A stretch of DNA of 64,000 nucleotides from Gammaproteobacteria bacterium HGW-Gammaproteobacteria-1 (GTDB lineage Bacteria > Pseudomonadota > Gammaproteobacteria > Thiohalomonadales > Thiohalomonadaceae). The stretch covers positions 248,001-312,000 of the forward strand of contig PGZL01000005.1 of assembly GCA_002840095.1 (NCBI GenBank), given 5' to 3'. This document shows positions 9,072 to 17,890 of this stretch, one piece after another. Made by a program: the position numbers and the translations under genes. A model generated the notes under the pieces. That model saw only the letters and a program-made list of their open reading frames with translations, searched no databases and was not told the origin of the DNA. Position 1 is the stretch's first letter. Each line of letters starts with the position of its first letter.

Positions 9072-9422
9072 TGCGTGAGGGCGAACTGGCCCCACCCGCA
9101 GGGCACGATTGCAGGAAGGGGGATGGATGCTCAGGGATGATATAAATCCATATTTTATCATTTAACATAATATACATTATGCGCAATATTGTACTATGAG
9201 GCGCCGGGCCTTCCCCAAGGCCCCCGCGGACATTCAATGCGCATGTATCTGTTTGAATCAAGGCCATTTTTACGCATTTTTCGCGAGAGTTAGCATTGAT
9301 CGGCAATTCCTCTATAATGCCTGCTCCACACCAGAACGTAAGTCCGTGTCATGGAGTGGCATCTGTTGGATGCTGGCGTGCGATTGACCTAAACCTGCCC
9401 CGGAAAATCCTGTAGCAACGAC
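9072..9422. other. AT-rich intergenic region upstream of cNMP-rhodanese gene
   Basis: No convincing gene is seen in these 351 bases. The central part (9140-9200) is AT-rich and holds the perfect inverted repeat CATAAT-ATAC-ATTATG (9166-9181), with the smaller palindrome CAATATTG next to it. A likely promoter lies at 9290-9318. A 118-codon minus-strand frame across this region has no family resemblance and was not called. Confidence 0.5.
9290..9318 (+). promoter_or_regulatory. candidate sigma-70 promoter for the cNMP/rhodanese gene
   Basis: TTAGCA (9290-9295) and a perfect TATAAT (9313-9318) are separated by 17 bases. Transcription would begin about 100 bases before the start codon at 9423. 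Only the spacing and hexamers support this. Confidence 0.5.
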
Positions 9423-10490
9423 ATGGCTGAAACCAGACAACGGGTCGAATCCCAATACCTTCGGAATTACGTACCGCTTTCCGAACTGACCCAGGACAAT
9501 CTGCAGGAACTGGCGCGCAGCACCTATGTTGAGCAGCTTCCGGCCGGCCGCACGCTGTTCAAGAAAGGCGACGCGGACAATCGTTCCTATTACATTCTCG
9601 GCGGCGAAATCGAGCTGGACGGGGGCGATGCCCCGCCCAAGATCATTGCCGGCGCGACGCCTGCCTCCCGTTTCCCGCTCGATCATCATCGTCCGCGCCA
9701 GGCCACGGCCAAGGCACGCACGCCGGTGTTCTATTTTCAGGTCGACAACAACCACCTGGACCTGCTGCTGACCTGGGGCCAGAACGCCGGCTATATGGTC
9801 GCCGAAATCGACAACGTCGAGGAAACCGCCGACGATGGCGACTGGATGACGCATATGCTGCGCTCCAGCATCTTTCACCGCATTCCCGCCTCGAACATTC
9901 AGGCGGTGTTCATGAAGATGGAACCGAAACCGGTACGTGCCGGCGACGTGGTGATCCGGCAGGGTGACGAGGGTGATTACTACTACTACATCAAGCAGGG
10001 TCGCGTGGCGGTAACCCGCCTCACCAAGACCGGTCAGACCATCAAGCTGGCGGAACTGGAAGCAGGCAGCAGCTTTGGTGAAGAGGCATTGATTTCCGAC
10101 TCCAAGCGCAATGCCAACGTCACCATGCTGACCAACGGCGTCCTGATGCGACTGGCCAAGGCCGACTTCGCCTCGCTGTTGAAAGAGCCGGTATTGCAGA
10201 GCGTCAGCTATGACGAGGCACAAAAGCTGGTGGCGTCCGGCAAGTGCCAGTGGCTGGATGTGCGGCTGGAGAGCGAATACAAAAACGCCTCCCTGCCCGG
10301 CAGCATCAACATACCGCTGTTCATGCTGCGTCTGAAGGCGTCCACCCTCGATCAGGACAAGAAGTACATCGTCTACTGCGATACCGGCCGACGCAGTTCT
10401 TCCGCCGTGTTCCTGCTCACCGAACGCGGTTTCGATGCCTATGTGCTGAAGGACGGCCTGATGGCGATCAAGCCAGGTGCTTCCGCCTGA
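9423..10490 (+). CDS. tandem cNMP-binding domain protein with C-terminal rhodanese domain
   Basis: The 355-residue protein has two cyclic-nucleotide-binding-like domains (about residues 15-125 and 140-250). The second is the better preserved, with GDEGDYYYYIKQGRV and GSSFGEEALIS, the latter being the phosphate-binding cassette region. A rhodanese domain follows (about 255-350). It holds the active-site loop YCDTGRRSS with Cys319, which could carry a persulfide. There is no HTH, so it is not a Crp-type regulator. It converges on an adenylate cyclase gene whose stop lies 10 bases away, suggesting a link between cAMP and sulfur transfer; that link is inference. Confidence 0.85.
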   Translation: MAETRQRVESQYLRNYVPLSELTQDNLQELARSTYVEQLPAGRTLFKKGDADNRSYYILGGEIELDGGDAPPKIIAGATPASRFPLDHHRPRQATAKARTPVFYFQVDNNHLDLLLTWGQNAGYMVAEIDNVEETADDGDWMTHMLRSSIFHRIPASNIQAVFMKMEPKPVRAGDVVIRQGDEGDYYYYIKQGRVAVTRLTKTGQTIKLAELEAGSSFGEEALISDSKRNANVTMLTNGVLMRLAKADFASLLKEPVLQSVSYDEAQKLVASGKCQWLDVRLESEYKNASLPGSINIPLFMLRLKASTLDQDKKYIVYCDTGRRSSSAVFLLTERGFDAYVLKDGLMAIKPGASA

Positions 10491-10500
10491 TCATAGCGCG

Positions 10501-12723
10501 CTACTTCTCGGTACGATCGTAAACACCGTCCCAGTCACCCGCCGGCGGCGTAACGCGCAAGGCGGCAATTCGATCCAGGTACAGTCCGTACAGCGCCACT
10601 TCGGGGTGCCGATCATGCAGTTGCCGGAACAGTGTCTCCGCCTGCTCCCAGCGTTGCTGACGGTAACAGGCCAGTGCCTCATCGTGCTGCGCCAACTCCG
10701 CCAGCAAGATCTCCGCTGCATCAGCGCGGCGGCACAGCGGCTGAAACACATGAATAGCCCGGGCCTTGCCCTTCACCCGGACGAGATCCAGCTCGCGGAA
10801 GACGTAGGCATCGCCCGCCAGGCGGCGGGTCTCCTCCCCCACCACCAGACTGACGCGAAAATACTTGGTGGTGCCTTCCAGGCGTGAGGCAAGGTTGACC
10901 GCGTCACCCAATACGGTATAGGCACGGCGGTATTCGGACCCCATGTCGCCCACGTTCATGATGCCGCTGTTGACGCCGATGCCGATTTCTATTGACGGAA
11001 AACCGGACGCCTGGAATTCCGGCTTCATGCGTTCCACCTCACGCAACATTTCCAGCGCCGCGTCGATGGCATGCACGGCGTGCTGCCGATCCTCCAGCGG
11101 CGCTCCCCAGAAGGCCATCACCATGTCGCCCACATATTTGTCGATGGTGCCGCGGTTATCGAAGATGATGCGGGTCATCGGCGTGAAGAAGTGGTTCAGC
11201 ATCCGTTTCAAGTCGTTGGCGCTGAGCGCCTCGGAGATGGTAGTGAAGCTACGGATATCGGCAAACAGCACCGTCATCTCGCGGCTCTCGCCCTCGAAGC
11301 TGTACTGCTCCGGATTTTCGCTCATCTCCTGCACCAGCTGTGGCGGCACATATTGGCCGAACATCCCCTGCAGATGACGCTTGCCGCGGAACTCGCCGAA
11401 AAATCCGTAGGCCATATTGATCATGGCCAGCACCGCCACCAGCAGCAGTTGCGGCGCCAGTGCCAGGATCAGCCCGTGGCCGGACCACATCCAAAAATTG
11501 AAGGTGATGGCCGCCGCCAGTACCGCCAGGCTGACGACCACCAGCGGCAGCGGCGCCAGCCGCGGAAACAGCAGGGCGAGAGTCAGCCCGACGAGCAGGG
11601 AGAGCAGGAAATCGGCCCCGCTGGCCCAGGCCGGCTCCAGGGGAAAGTTGTTGTCGAGAACGGAGGCGATGATATTGGCATGCACTTCCACCCCGGGGTA
11701 AACCGCCTGGATGGGAGTGGCGCGTAAATCGAACAGACCCTGTGCCGTGGTGCCGATAAGAACGATGGCGTTGTCCAGCTTGCCGGGCGGCAGTTTTTCC
11801 TGCAGGGCGTCGGTCGCCGAAACATAGGAATAGGTACCCCACAGGCCGTGATAAGGGATGATGACGCGGCCTTCACTGTCGGTGGGAATGGCGATGTTTC
11901 CCAGCCATACCGCTTCTAGTATTTCCTGATCGGCGACCAATGCCGTCTGCAACTCCACTTTGGAGGTCATCAGAAACAGGCGCGCCACCTCCAGACCCAG
12001 GGATGGATAAAGGCGGCCGTCGTGCCGCACCACGATAGGGGCACGGCGGATGATTCCGTCCGGATCAGGCTGCAGGGTGAAAAAGCCGCCGAAGTGTGCC
12101 GCCCGCTGCAACACTTCAATGTTCCCCGTATAACTTACGATGTCGGACATCACCAGCCGCGCGACGGCATCCCCCGGCTCCACCTCCAGCGGCCGCGGCA
12201 ATGCGCCGACGGCCTCTTCGCCGCGGGTGTGAAAGATATAACCCAGAACTACCTGGCGATCCTGCAACTTTTCCGCGAATGCGGCGTTGTTGTCGAACAG
12301 AGGGAGATAGTTCCGCAACTGGCGCACCAGGGCGTGGTTGTTGCCTTCCGCCTCGGTCAAGCGCTGCAACACGGTTTCGCCGCTGTTGCGCTCCGGCTCG
12401 GCAAAGACGACATCGAAGCCGACCACCGCGGCGCCCTGCTCGAACAACTGGTCCACCAGCCGCCCCAGCTTGTCGCGCGACCAGGGCCAATGGCCTTCCG
12501 TCTGCAGACTTTTTTCGTCGATGTCGACAATGACGATGCGGGGATCCACATGGCGTTCCGGCAGCATGGCCTTCAGGCGCAGATCGTAGACCAGGGAATC
12601 GAGACGCTGCATCGCCTGCTGCATCAGCGGCATGTCGCTGAACTGCAGCCACATCATGACCAGCACCAGCAGCAGGCCCGTGGCGGTGGGATAAAGCCGT
12701 TTGCGGAAGCTGCCCTGGGCCAT
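10501..12723 (-). CDS. CHASE2-domain class III adenylate cyclase
   Basis: The 740-residue protein has an N-terminal membrane helix (about 12-27), a periplasmic CHASE2 sensor domain (about 40-350), three further membrane segments (about 360-440) and a class III nucleotide cyclase domain (about 475-660). Both metal-binding aspartates are present (Asp489 in FADIRSF and Asp533 in KYVGDMV). Lys529 and the Asp of VLGDAVNLASRLE fit ATP rather than GTP as the substrate. The last 70 residues are helical and TPR-like. The gene follows tatD by 15 bases and faces the cNMP-binding rhodanese gene, a plausible cAMP receptor. The signal sensed by CHASE2 is unknown. Confidence 0.9.
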   Translation of the reverse strand: MAQGSFRKRLYPTATGLLLVLVMMWLQFSDMPLMQQAMQRLDSLVYDLRLKAMLPERHVDPRIVIVDIDEKSLQTEGHWPWSRDKLGRLVDQLFEQGAAVVGFDVVFAEPERNSGETVLQRLTEAEGNNHALVRQLRNYLPLFDNNAAFAEKLQDRQVVLGYIFHTRGEEAVGALPRPLEVEPGDAVARLVMSDIVSYTGNIEVLQRAAHFGGFFTLQPDPDGIIRRAPIVVRHDGRLYPSLGLEVARLFLMTSKVELQTALVADQEILEAVWLGNIAIPTDSEGRVIIPYHGLWGTYSYVSATDALQEKLPPGKLDNAIVLIGTTAQGLFDLRATPIQAVYPGVEVHANIIASVLDNNFPLEPAWASGADFLLSLLVGLTLALLFPRLAPLPLVVVSLAVLAAAITFNFWMWSGHGLILALAPQLLLVAVLAMINMAYGFFGEFRGKRHLQGMFGQYVPPQLVQEMSENPEQYSFEGESREMTVLFADIRSFTTISEALSANDLKRMLNHFFTPMTRIIFDNRGTIDKYVGDMVMAFWGAPLEDRQHAVHAIDAALEMLREVERMKPEFQASGFPSIEIGIGVNSGIMNVGDMGSEYRRAYTVLGDAVNLASRLEGTTKYFRVSLVVGEETRRLAGDAYVFRELDLVRVKGKARAIHVFQPLCRRADAAEILLAELAQHDEALACYRQQRWEQAETLFRQLHDRHPEVALYGLYLDRIAALRVTPPAGDWDGVYDRTEK

Positions 12724-12738
12724 GGCGTCGGGGCCGGG

Positions 12739-13521
12739 CTACGCGAGTCGGAACAGCCGGAAGAAGTTGGCGCTGGTCAATGCAGCGATGGCCTCCACCG
12801 TCGTGCCGCGCACCGTGGCCAGGCGCTCCGCCACGTGGCGCACATAGGCCGGGTAGTTGGGTTTGCCGCGATATGGCATCGGCGCCAGATAGGGCGCGTC
12901 GGTTTCCACCAGCAGGCGATCATCGGGGACACGGGCCGCAACCTCGCGCACCTGCACGGCATTGTTGAAGGTGATGATGCCGGAGAAGGAAATATGAAAG
13001 CCCAGATCCAGTGCCTGCGCCGCGGTGTCCCAGTCGTCGACGAAGCAGTGCATGATGCCGCCGACGGCATCGGCACCTTCTTCGCGCAGAATGCGGATGG
13101 TATCCGCCTGGGCGTCGCGGCTGTGCACCACCAGCGGCTTGTCCACGGCGCGTGCCGCCTGGATGTGACGACGGAAACGCTCGTGCTGCCAGGCCAGGTC
13201 GCCTTCGCTGCGATAGTAGTCGAGACCCGTTTCGCCGATGCCGATGATCTTGGGGGTCTGCGCCGCGGCCACCAGTTCGTCCAGCGACGGCTCGTGGCCC
13301 TCGTCGTCGTTGGGATGCACGCCTACCGTGGCGTAGACATGGGCATGCTGTTGCGCCAGGGCGCGCACCGCGGGAAAGTTTTCCCAGTTGATGCACACGC
13401 ACAGCACGTCGCTCACGCCCTGCTCGCGCGCAGCCGCCAGCACCCCGTCCATCCCGTCGGGATAGGGCGCGAGGTCAAGGCGATCGAGGTGACAGTGGGA
13501 GTCGACGAGGGATAGGGACAT
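12739..13521 (-). CDS. TatD-family metal-dependent hydrolase/DNase (YcfH type)
   Basis: The 260-residue protein starts at ATG 13521; a TTG seven codons upstream is possible but less likely. It begins with VDSHCHLD, the first metal-binding motif of the TatD amidohydrolase-like TIM barrel. GETGLDYYRS, VHSRDA, HCFVDD and ETDAPYLAP supply the other metal and active-site residues. Family members are Mg-dependent 3'-5' exonucleases or DNA-quality-control nucleases. Length is normal. It is part of the minus-strand series tmk-holB-pilZ-tatD, an arrangement well known in gammaproteobacteria. Confidence 0.93.
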   Translation of the reverse strand: MSLSLVDSHCHLDRLDLAPYPDGMDGVLAAAREQGVSDVLCVCINWENFPAVRALAQQHAHVYATVGVHPNDDEGHEPSLDELVAAAQTPKIIGIGETGLDYYRSEGDLAWQHERFRRHIQAARAVDKPLVVHSRDAQADTIRILREEGADAVGGIMHCFVDDWDTAAQALDLGFHISFSGIITFNNAVQVREVAARVPDDRLLVETDAPYLAPMPYRGKPNYPAYVRHVAERLATVRGTTVEAIAALTSANFFRLFRLA

Positions 13522-13568
13522 GGGCACGGTATCAAACAACAAGGCGCGAACCGCCGCGGCGGTTCGGA

Positions 13569-13925
13569 TTACATGGTATGGGTTTGCCGATCCGACTTGA
13601 GGGCGCCCGCCAGATAGGTTTCGATTTTGTTGCGCACGTTGCCGCCGTCCTGTTCGCTGAACTGCACACCGATACCGGCGGCGCGGTTGCCCTGGGCGCC
13701 CTTGGGGGTGATCCAGACGATCTTGCCGGCGACCGGCAGCTTTTCCTTTTCTTCCATCAGGGTGAGCAGCATGAACACTTCATCGCCCAGCGCGTAGTCC
13801 TTGTTGGTGGGGATGAACAGGCCGCCGTTCTTCACGAACGGCATGTAGGCCGCATACAGCGCGCTCTTGTCCTTGATGGTCAGGGAGAGTATGCCCTGCT
13901 TGGCGATGGGTGCCTTCGGCTCCAT
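13569..13925 (-). CDS. pilZ: PilZ domain protein, type IV pilus biogenesis type
   Basis: The 118-residue protein starts at ATG 13925, just downstream of the holB stop, with AAGG as ribosome site. The PilZ fold covers nearly the whole length. The segments GILSLTIKDKSALYAAYMPF and GGLFIPTNKDYALGDEVF match the pilus-type PilZ family encoded beside holB. The RxxxR c-di-GMP-binding motif is not seen at the N terminus, as is usual for this subfamily, so it probably acts by protein contacts in pilus assembly. A longer frame extends upstream into holB and is not needed. Confidence 0.9.
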   Translation of the reverse strand: MEPKAPIAKQGILSLTIKDKSALYAAYMPFVKNGGLFIPTNKDYALGDEVFMLLTLMEEKEKLPVAGKIVWITPKGAQGNRAAGIGVQFSEQDGGNVRNKIETYLAGALKSDRQTHTM

Positions 13926-13932
13926 GATGACC

Positions 13933-14946
13933 TTATCTCGTTGTTGCGGCGCGGCGCGGCGCCTTACCACTCCCACCGCTCCACCCGAGCAGGAGTTCCT
14001 CCAGCAGCAGCTGCGCATTGGGATGACCGCGCGCCAGGCGCAGGGTCTCCAGCAAACGCTCCTGCCTGCGAACCAGTTCGGCTAAGTCTACCCGCTCGGC
14101 CAGGGCTTGCAAACGTTCCTGCAGATCCGGGTTGTCCAATGCCACATCCGGTGCGGCGACCTTGATCCGCGCCATGTCCACATGCCAGCCGTGGAGTGTC
14201 GCCAGGGTTTCCTGCAGCGGCAGTGCCAGCCATTGCGCCGCCAGCGCGACAGGTTCCTGCTGCTGCTCCAGCAGCGCCTCGAAACCGGCAAACAGCTGTT
14301 CACGCCGCTCCATGCCGCCTTCACCCGCCAGCGCCAGCGCGCGCAGCGGCGCACCGCCGCTGACGGCGAGCGCCAGTGCCGCCCGGGACGCATTCCCCAG
14401 CTTCTGTTCCAGCCAGGCCAGGGCGTCGGCACCGGGTTGCGCGGAAAACGGCAGCTGCTGGCAGCGGCTGCGTATGGTCGGCAGCAGCGCCGCCGGCCGT
14501 GCCGTCACGAGCAACAGCAGGGCATCACGCCCCGGCTCTTCCAGCGTCTTCAGCAAGGCGTTGGAGGCGTTGGCGTTCATGCGGTCCGCCGGTTCGATGA
14601 TCACGATGCGCGAACGCCCGTACTGGGGCGTCAGCGCCTGCCAGGTCAGCAGATCGCGGATCTGGCCGATGGTGATCTCCTTGCCCTCCTCCTCCGGCTG
14701 CACCAGGCGGAAATCGGGATGGTTGCCGGCCGCCAGCAGCTGGCAGCCGCGGCATCCGCCACAGGGCAGTCCGGTGTCGGCCGCCGGTTGTTCGCACAAC
14801 AGGGCATGGGCCAGCAGGCGGGCAAAATGGAGCTTGCCCACCCCGGCCGGTCCCCCCAGTTGCAGCGCATGCGGCAGGCGGCCGGCGGCGATGCGCTGCC
14901 GCATCGCCTGCCACTGCGCCTGCTGCCAGGGATAGGGCAGACTCAT
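13933..14946 (-). CDS. holB: DNA polymerase III subunit delta'
   Basis: The 337-residue protein is a clamp-loader AAA+ subunit. It has GPAGVGKLHFARLLA near residues 34-48 and a zinc-binding cluster with CEQPAADTGLPCGGCRGC. The segments IVIIEPADRMNANASNALL and LLKTLEEP are characteristic of delta'. It lies two bases from the tmk stop and overlaps nothing essential in pilZ, so the genes are translated from one message. Its role is loading the beta clamp during replication. Length matches the family. Confidence 0.95.
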   Translation of the reverse strand: MSLPYPWQQAQWQAMRQRIAAGRLPHALQLGGPAGVGKLHFARLLAHALLCEQPAADTGLPCGGCRGCQLLAAGNHPDFRLVQPEEEGKEITIGQIRDLLTWQALTPQYGRSRIVIIEPADRMNANASNALLKTLEEPGRDALLLLVTARPAALLPTIRSRCQQLPFSAQPGADALAWLEQKLGNASRAALALAVSGGAPLRALALAGEGGMERREQLFAGFEALLEQQQEPVALAAQWLALPLQETLATLHGWHVDMARIKVAAPDVALDNPDLQERLQALAERVDLAELVRRQERLLETLRLARGHPNAQLLLEELLLGWSGGSGKAPRRAATTR

Positions 14947-14948
14947 GG

Positions 14949-15593
<645 letters not shown>

Positions 15594-15619
15594 CTAAACA
15601 GGAAAAAACATGAAGGAAT

Positions 15620-15700
15620 CCGCAAATAAACGCGAATGAACGCCAATGCACGTGTGGGTCGCCGGGTCACTCATTTGCGCGTATTTGCGTTCATTTACGG
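15620..15700. repeat. palindromic intergenic repeat (family E)
   Basis: The left arm CCGCAAATAAACGCGAATG and the right arm ending CGTTCATTTACGG are imperfect inverted copies, separated by about 35 bases. Related motifs (cgaatgaacgcc type) appear at the outer end of the element at 54.16-54.36 kb. It lies between tmk and the gene at 15740. Confidence 0.6.
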
Positions 15701-15739
15701 ACACAGAATTCATCGGCGCATGTTAGCACGAAGCGGTGC

Positions 15740-16309
15740 TCAGACGGCGGGGGCGGCCTCCCATTGCGCCAGCAGATCGTTGAGCCCCTTTTTCAGGTTC
15801 TTCACCGCCTCGGGCGCCTCGATATCGACCACCTGTTCGATGACCCACTTGTTGGCGCCGCCGCCCATCACTTCGTCCACGCATTGCCCCAGATAGCGCA
15901 GGGCCTGGTAGCTGGGCTGGCCGTCGGCGAAGCTGAACTCGGCATAGGCATCGAGGCGCTGGTTGACCTTGTCGACAAACCCGGCGCGGTAGTCGCCGGC
16001 ACCGAAATCCTCGGTGAGATTGTCCACCATGGTACGGACCAGGTGCTGCGCCAGCGCCCCCATCAACTGTTGCCGCTGCTCCTCTTCGAGGCGCTCATGT
16101 ACCAGGCGGTCCGCCAGCTGCAGCAGGAATATGGCGAATTCGCCCACCACGGCCAGCAACTGCGCCTGCGAAGCGAAGTTGAAACCGGCGGTGTACATCT
16201 TGTCGGCACGCTCCTGGGCCGCGCGCCAGGTGATGAAGCCCAGCACGCTGGCCAGCTCTTCCGGCGACTTCGGTTTGTCCTTCTTATGCCATTTGCTTTT
16301 GATGCGCAC
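15740..16309 (-). CDS. conserved hypothetical protein near dsr
   Basis: The 189-residue protein has a GTG start at 16309, with GAGGA a few bases upstream on the minus strand. It begins very basic (MRIKSKWHKKDKPKSPEEL) and is otherwise largely helical and acidic, with no signal peptide and no motif I recognise. Segments such as FNFASQAQLLAVVGEFAIFL suggest a soluble helical bundle rather than a membrane protein. It is divergent from the gene at 16416, with about 106 bases between starts, and may share a control region with it. Function unknown. Confidence 0.6.
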   Translation of the reverse strand: MRIKSKWHKKDKPKSPEELASVLGFITWRAAQERADKMYTAGFNFASQAQLLAVVGEFAIFLLQLADRLVHERLEEEQRQQLMGALAQHLVRTMVDNLTEDFGAGDYRAGFVDKVNQRLDAYAEFSFADGQPSYQALRYLGQCVDEVMGGGANKWVIEQVVDIEAPEAVKNLKKGLNDLLAQWEAAPAV

Positions 16310-16415
16310 GCTTGTTCCTCTTCAATATTGCGGTTGGCAGCAGCGGGTGGTCGTGCTAGTTTTGATATTGCCAAGCATTTTACTCAACTACTTTTCAGAA
16401 AACCACAGGCCCGAC

Positions 16416-17459
16416 ATGCGCTCCGATCTTCACACCCTCACTGCGCAGGTGCAACACAACTGCCACATCTCCGATGCCCGCCACGCGCGCAACTATTCGC
16501 TGTGCATCTACCTGCTCAAGATGCGCGAATACTTCCGCTGGGAGAGGGGCTATGGCTACAGCGAACGGCTGCCTGAAAAGGAACTGGGCGACTGGCTGAT
16601 GGAACGGGAGCACCTGTGGGGAGAGATTGAGGAACAGGACTACCACCCCATCGAGCTGGATGCCACGCATTATCCCCCTTTCGAGTCCGAGAGCATCAAC
16701 GACTGCTTGTTGCCCTCGGGCCTGGCCTACAGCGGCGGTTACGGCGGCCTGTCCAAGCCCCATTTCTTTCTCGCCGAACTGCACCAGGTGGAGGAGCGCC
16801 ACGGCCGGCGCATCCTGGTCACCGGCAAGGAATATGCCCGTGACCTCACCGCCCCACCGGCCATGACGCTCAATGGCGAGGTGTATGTGCGGCGCGAGTC
16901 ACTGCGCCGCATGCTGTGGGAGAAGATCGAGGAGTGGCGCTGGCACCGGCACGACAACGCCATGGCCCGCGCCATCGCCTTTTACCCGGTGGACAGCGCG
17001 CTTGAATCCGCCCTGGACAGCATGACGGAGACCGAGACTGAGGCGGTGATCCTGCACGAACTGGGCGAGGTCGAGGCCGGCCTCCTGTTCGGCCCGGCCT
17101 GGGAACGCATGCTGAACGCCTTGTGGCATACCCGGGCGGAGCTGGCGGCGCGCGCGGTACGTGACCACCTGGCCGATACCCTGGTGACGCTGCCCACCCT
17201 GCTGCGGGAGCAGCGCGTCGCCTCGCTGCACTTCTACTTCGCCAACCTGAGCGGCATGCGCCAGGCCCTGTTTCCGTCGCTGCAGGCGGCCTACCGCCAC
17301 TGGCAAGAGCACGGCAGCCTGGTACAGCTGGAAGAGTACGTGGATCGCGGCCAGGAACACTGGCATGAAGTGGGCGAGCGCCTGTTGCGCGCCTACGGAG
17401 AAAACGACAACGGCGCGGCTGAGCGCCTGGACGGCCTGCTGGACGAAATCAACCTGTAA
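16416..17459 (+). CDS. conserved protein of unknown function (Sfum_1244-like; possible DsrS candidate)
   Basis: The 347-residue protein is predicted from ATG 16416. The open frame extends further upstream, but that part overlaps the divergent gene. The N terminus holds VQHNCHISDARHARNYSLC and YLLKMREYFRWERG, a Cys/His-containing, well-ordered region. From memory this resembles the uncharacterised Sfum_1244-type family often found in sulfur bacteria. It is soluble and acidic. No gene after dsrR here resembles dsrS, which closes the Allochromatium dsr operon. This protein, of about 40 kDa and close to dsr, is a candidate, but only size and location support that. Confidence 0.65.
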   Translation: MRSDLHTLTAQVQHNCHISDARHARNYSLCIYLLKMREYFRWERGYGYSERLPEKELGDWLMEREHLWGEIEEQDYHPIELDATHYPPFESESINDCLLPSGLAYSGGYGGLSKPHFFLAELHQVEERHGRRILVTGKEYARDLTAPPAMTLNGEVYVRRESLRRMLWEKIEEWRWHRHDNAMARAIAFYPVDSALESALDSMTETETEAVILHELGEVEAGLLFGPAWERMLNALWHTRAELAARAVRDHLADTLVTLPTLLREQRVASLHFYFANLSGMRQALFPSLQAAYRHWQEHGSLVQLEEYVDRGQEHWHEVGERLLRAYGENDNGAAERLDGLLDEINL

Positions 17460-17463
17460 AACG

Positions 17464-17489
17464 ACGACGCCCGCGGCTGCGGGCGTCGT
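17464..17489. terminator. bidirectional hairpin terminator between convergent genes
   Basis: A perfect 11-base-pair stem (ACGACGCCCGC, 17464-17474, with 17479-17489) with a GGCT loop lies between convergent genes. On the minus strand it is followed by CGTTTTA, giving a short U tract for the DsrC-like gene. Confidence 0.75.
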
Positions 17490-17506
17490 TGCGGTGCGCG
17501 GAACGA

Positions 17507-17845
17507 TTAATAACCGCCCTTGCGGCGGCTCTCCGGCAGGCCGGCAATCTTGCCTGCCTGCTTGGAGGGCTGCATCGGGAACAGCTCGTACAGGTCCTTG
17601 GACTGCACCGGGGTACCCCACTTGTCGGACATCGCCTTGACGATGTTGCGATCGTTGGGCTGGTTGCCGCCGTTGTTGATGTACTCGTCGCGCAGGAAAT
17701 TGATCAGGTCCCAGGACTTCTCGGTCAGGGTCACGCTCTCGCTGGCGGCGATGGCCTTGGCCACATCCTCGTTCCAGTCTTCGATATTTTCCAGATAACC
17801 GTTGGCATTGGTAGCAATGGTCGTGCCGTTCACTTCGTAAGCCAT
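17507..17845 (-). CDS. DsrC/TusE-family protein lacking both C-terminal cysteines (RspA-like)
   Basis: The 112-residue protein clearly aligns with DsrC: it shares GYLENIEDWNEDVA, SWDLINFLRDEY and DLYELFPMQPSKQAGKIAGLP with the true DsrC at 23662. True DsrC ends in two redox cysteines, and TusE keeps the last one. Here the arm reads KQAGKIAGLPESRRKGGY, and the whole protein contains no cysteine. It therefore cannot carry sulfur as a persulfide or trisulfide. Cys-less DsrC homologues have been named RspA and proposed to be regulatory (from memory). It is the last gene of the operon divergent from dsr, 45 bases after the Cas6-like gene, with its own strong ribosome site (GGAGAG). Confidence 0.9.
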   Translation of the reverse strand: MAYEVNGTTIATNANGYLENIEDWNEDVAKAIAASESVTLTEKSWDLINFLRDEYINNGGNQPNDRNIVKAMSDKWGTPVQSKDLYELFPMQPSKQAGKIAGLPESRRKGGY

Positions 17846-17890
17846 ACTGCTCTCTCCTTCAAGTTGTTTCTAGATTTAAGACGTAACTTG

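Noticed and set aside
8950-9306. Minus-strand frame of 118 codons upstream of the cNMP-rhodanese gene
   Set aside because: It overlaps the small membrane-protein gene and the AT-rich control region and has no recognisable domain.
17507-17845. Calling the DsrC-like protein TusE
   Set aside because: TusE keeps the penultimate cysteine; this protein has none.
17846-17890. CRISPR repeat or array linked with the Cas6-like gene
   Set aside because: No regularly spaced direct repeats were found here or elsewhere in the window. Only a weak 6-base hairpin (CAAGTT/AACTTG) lies in this gap.
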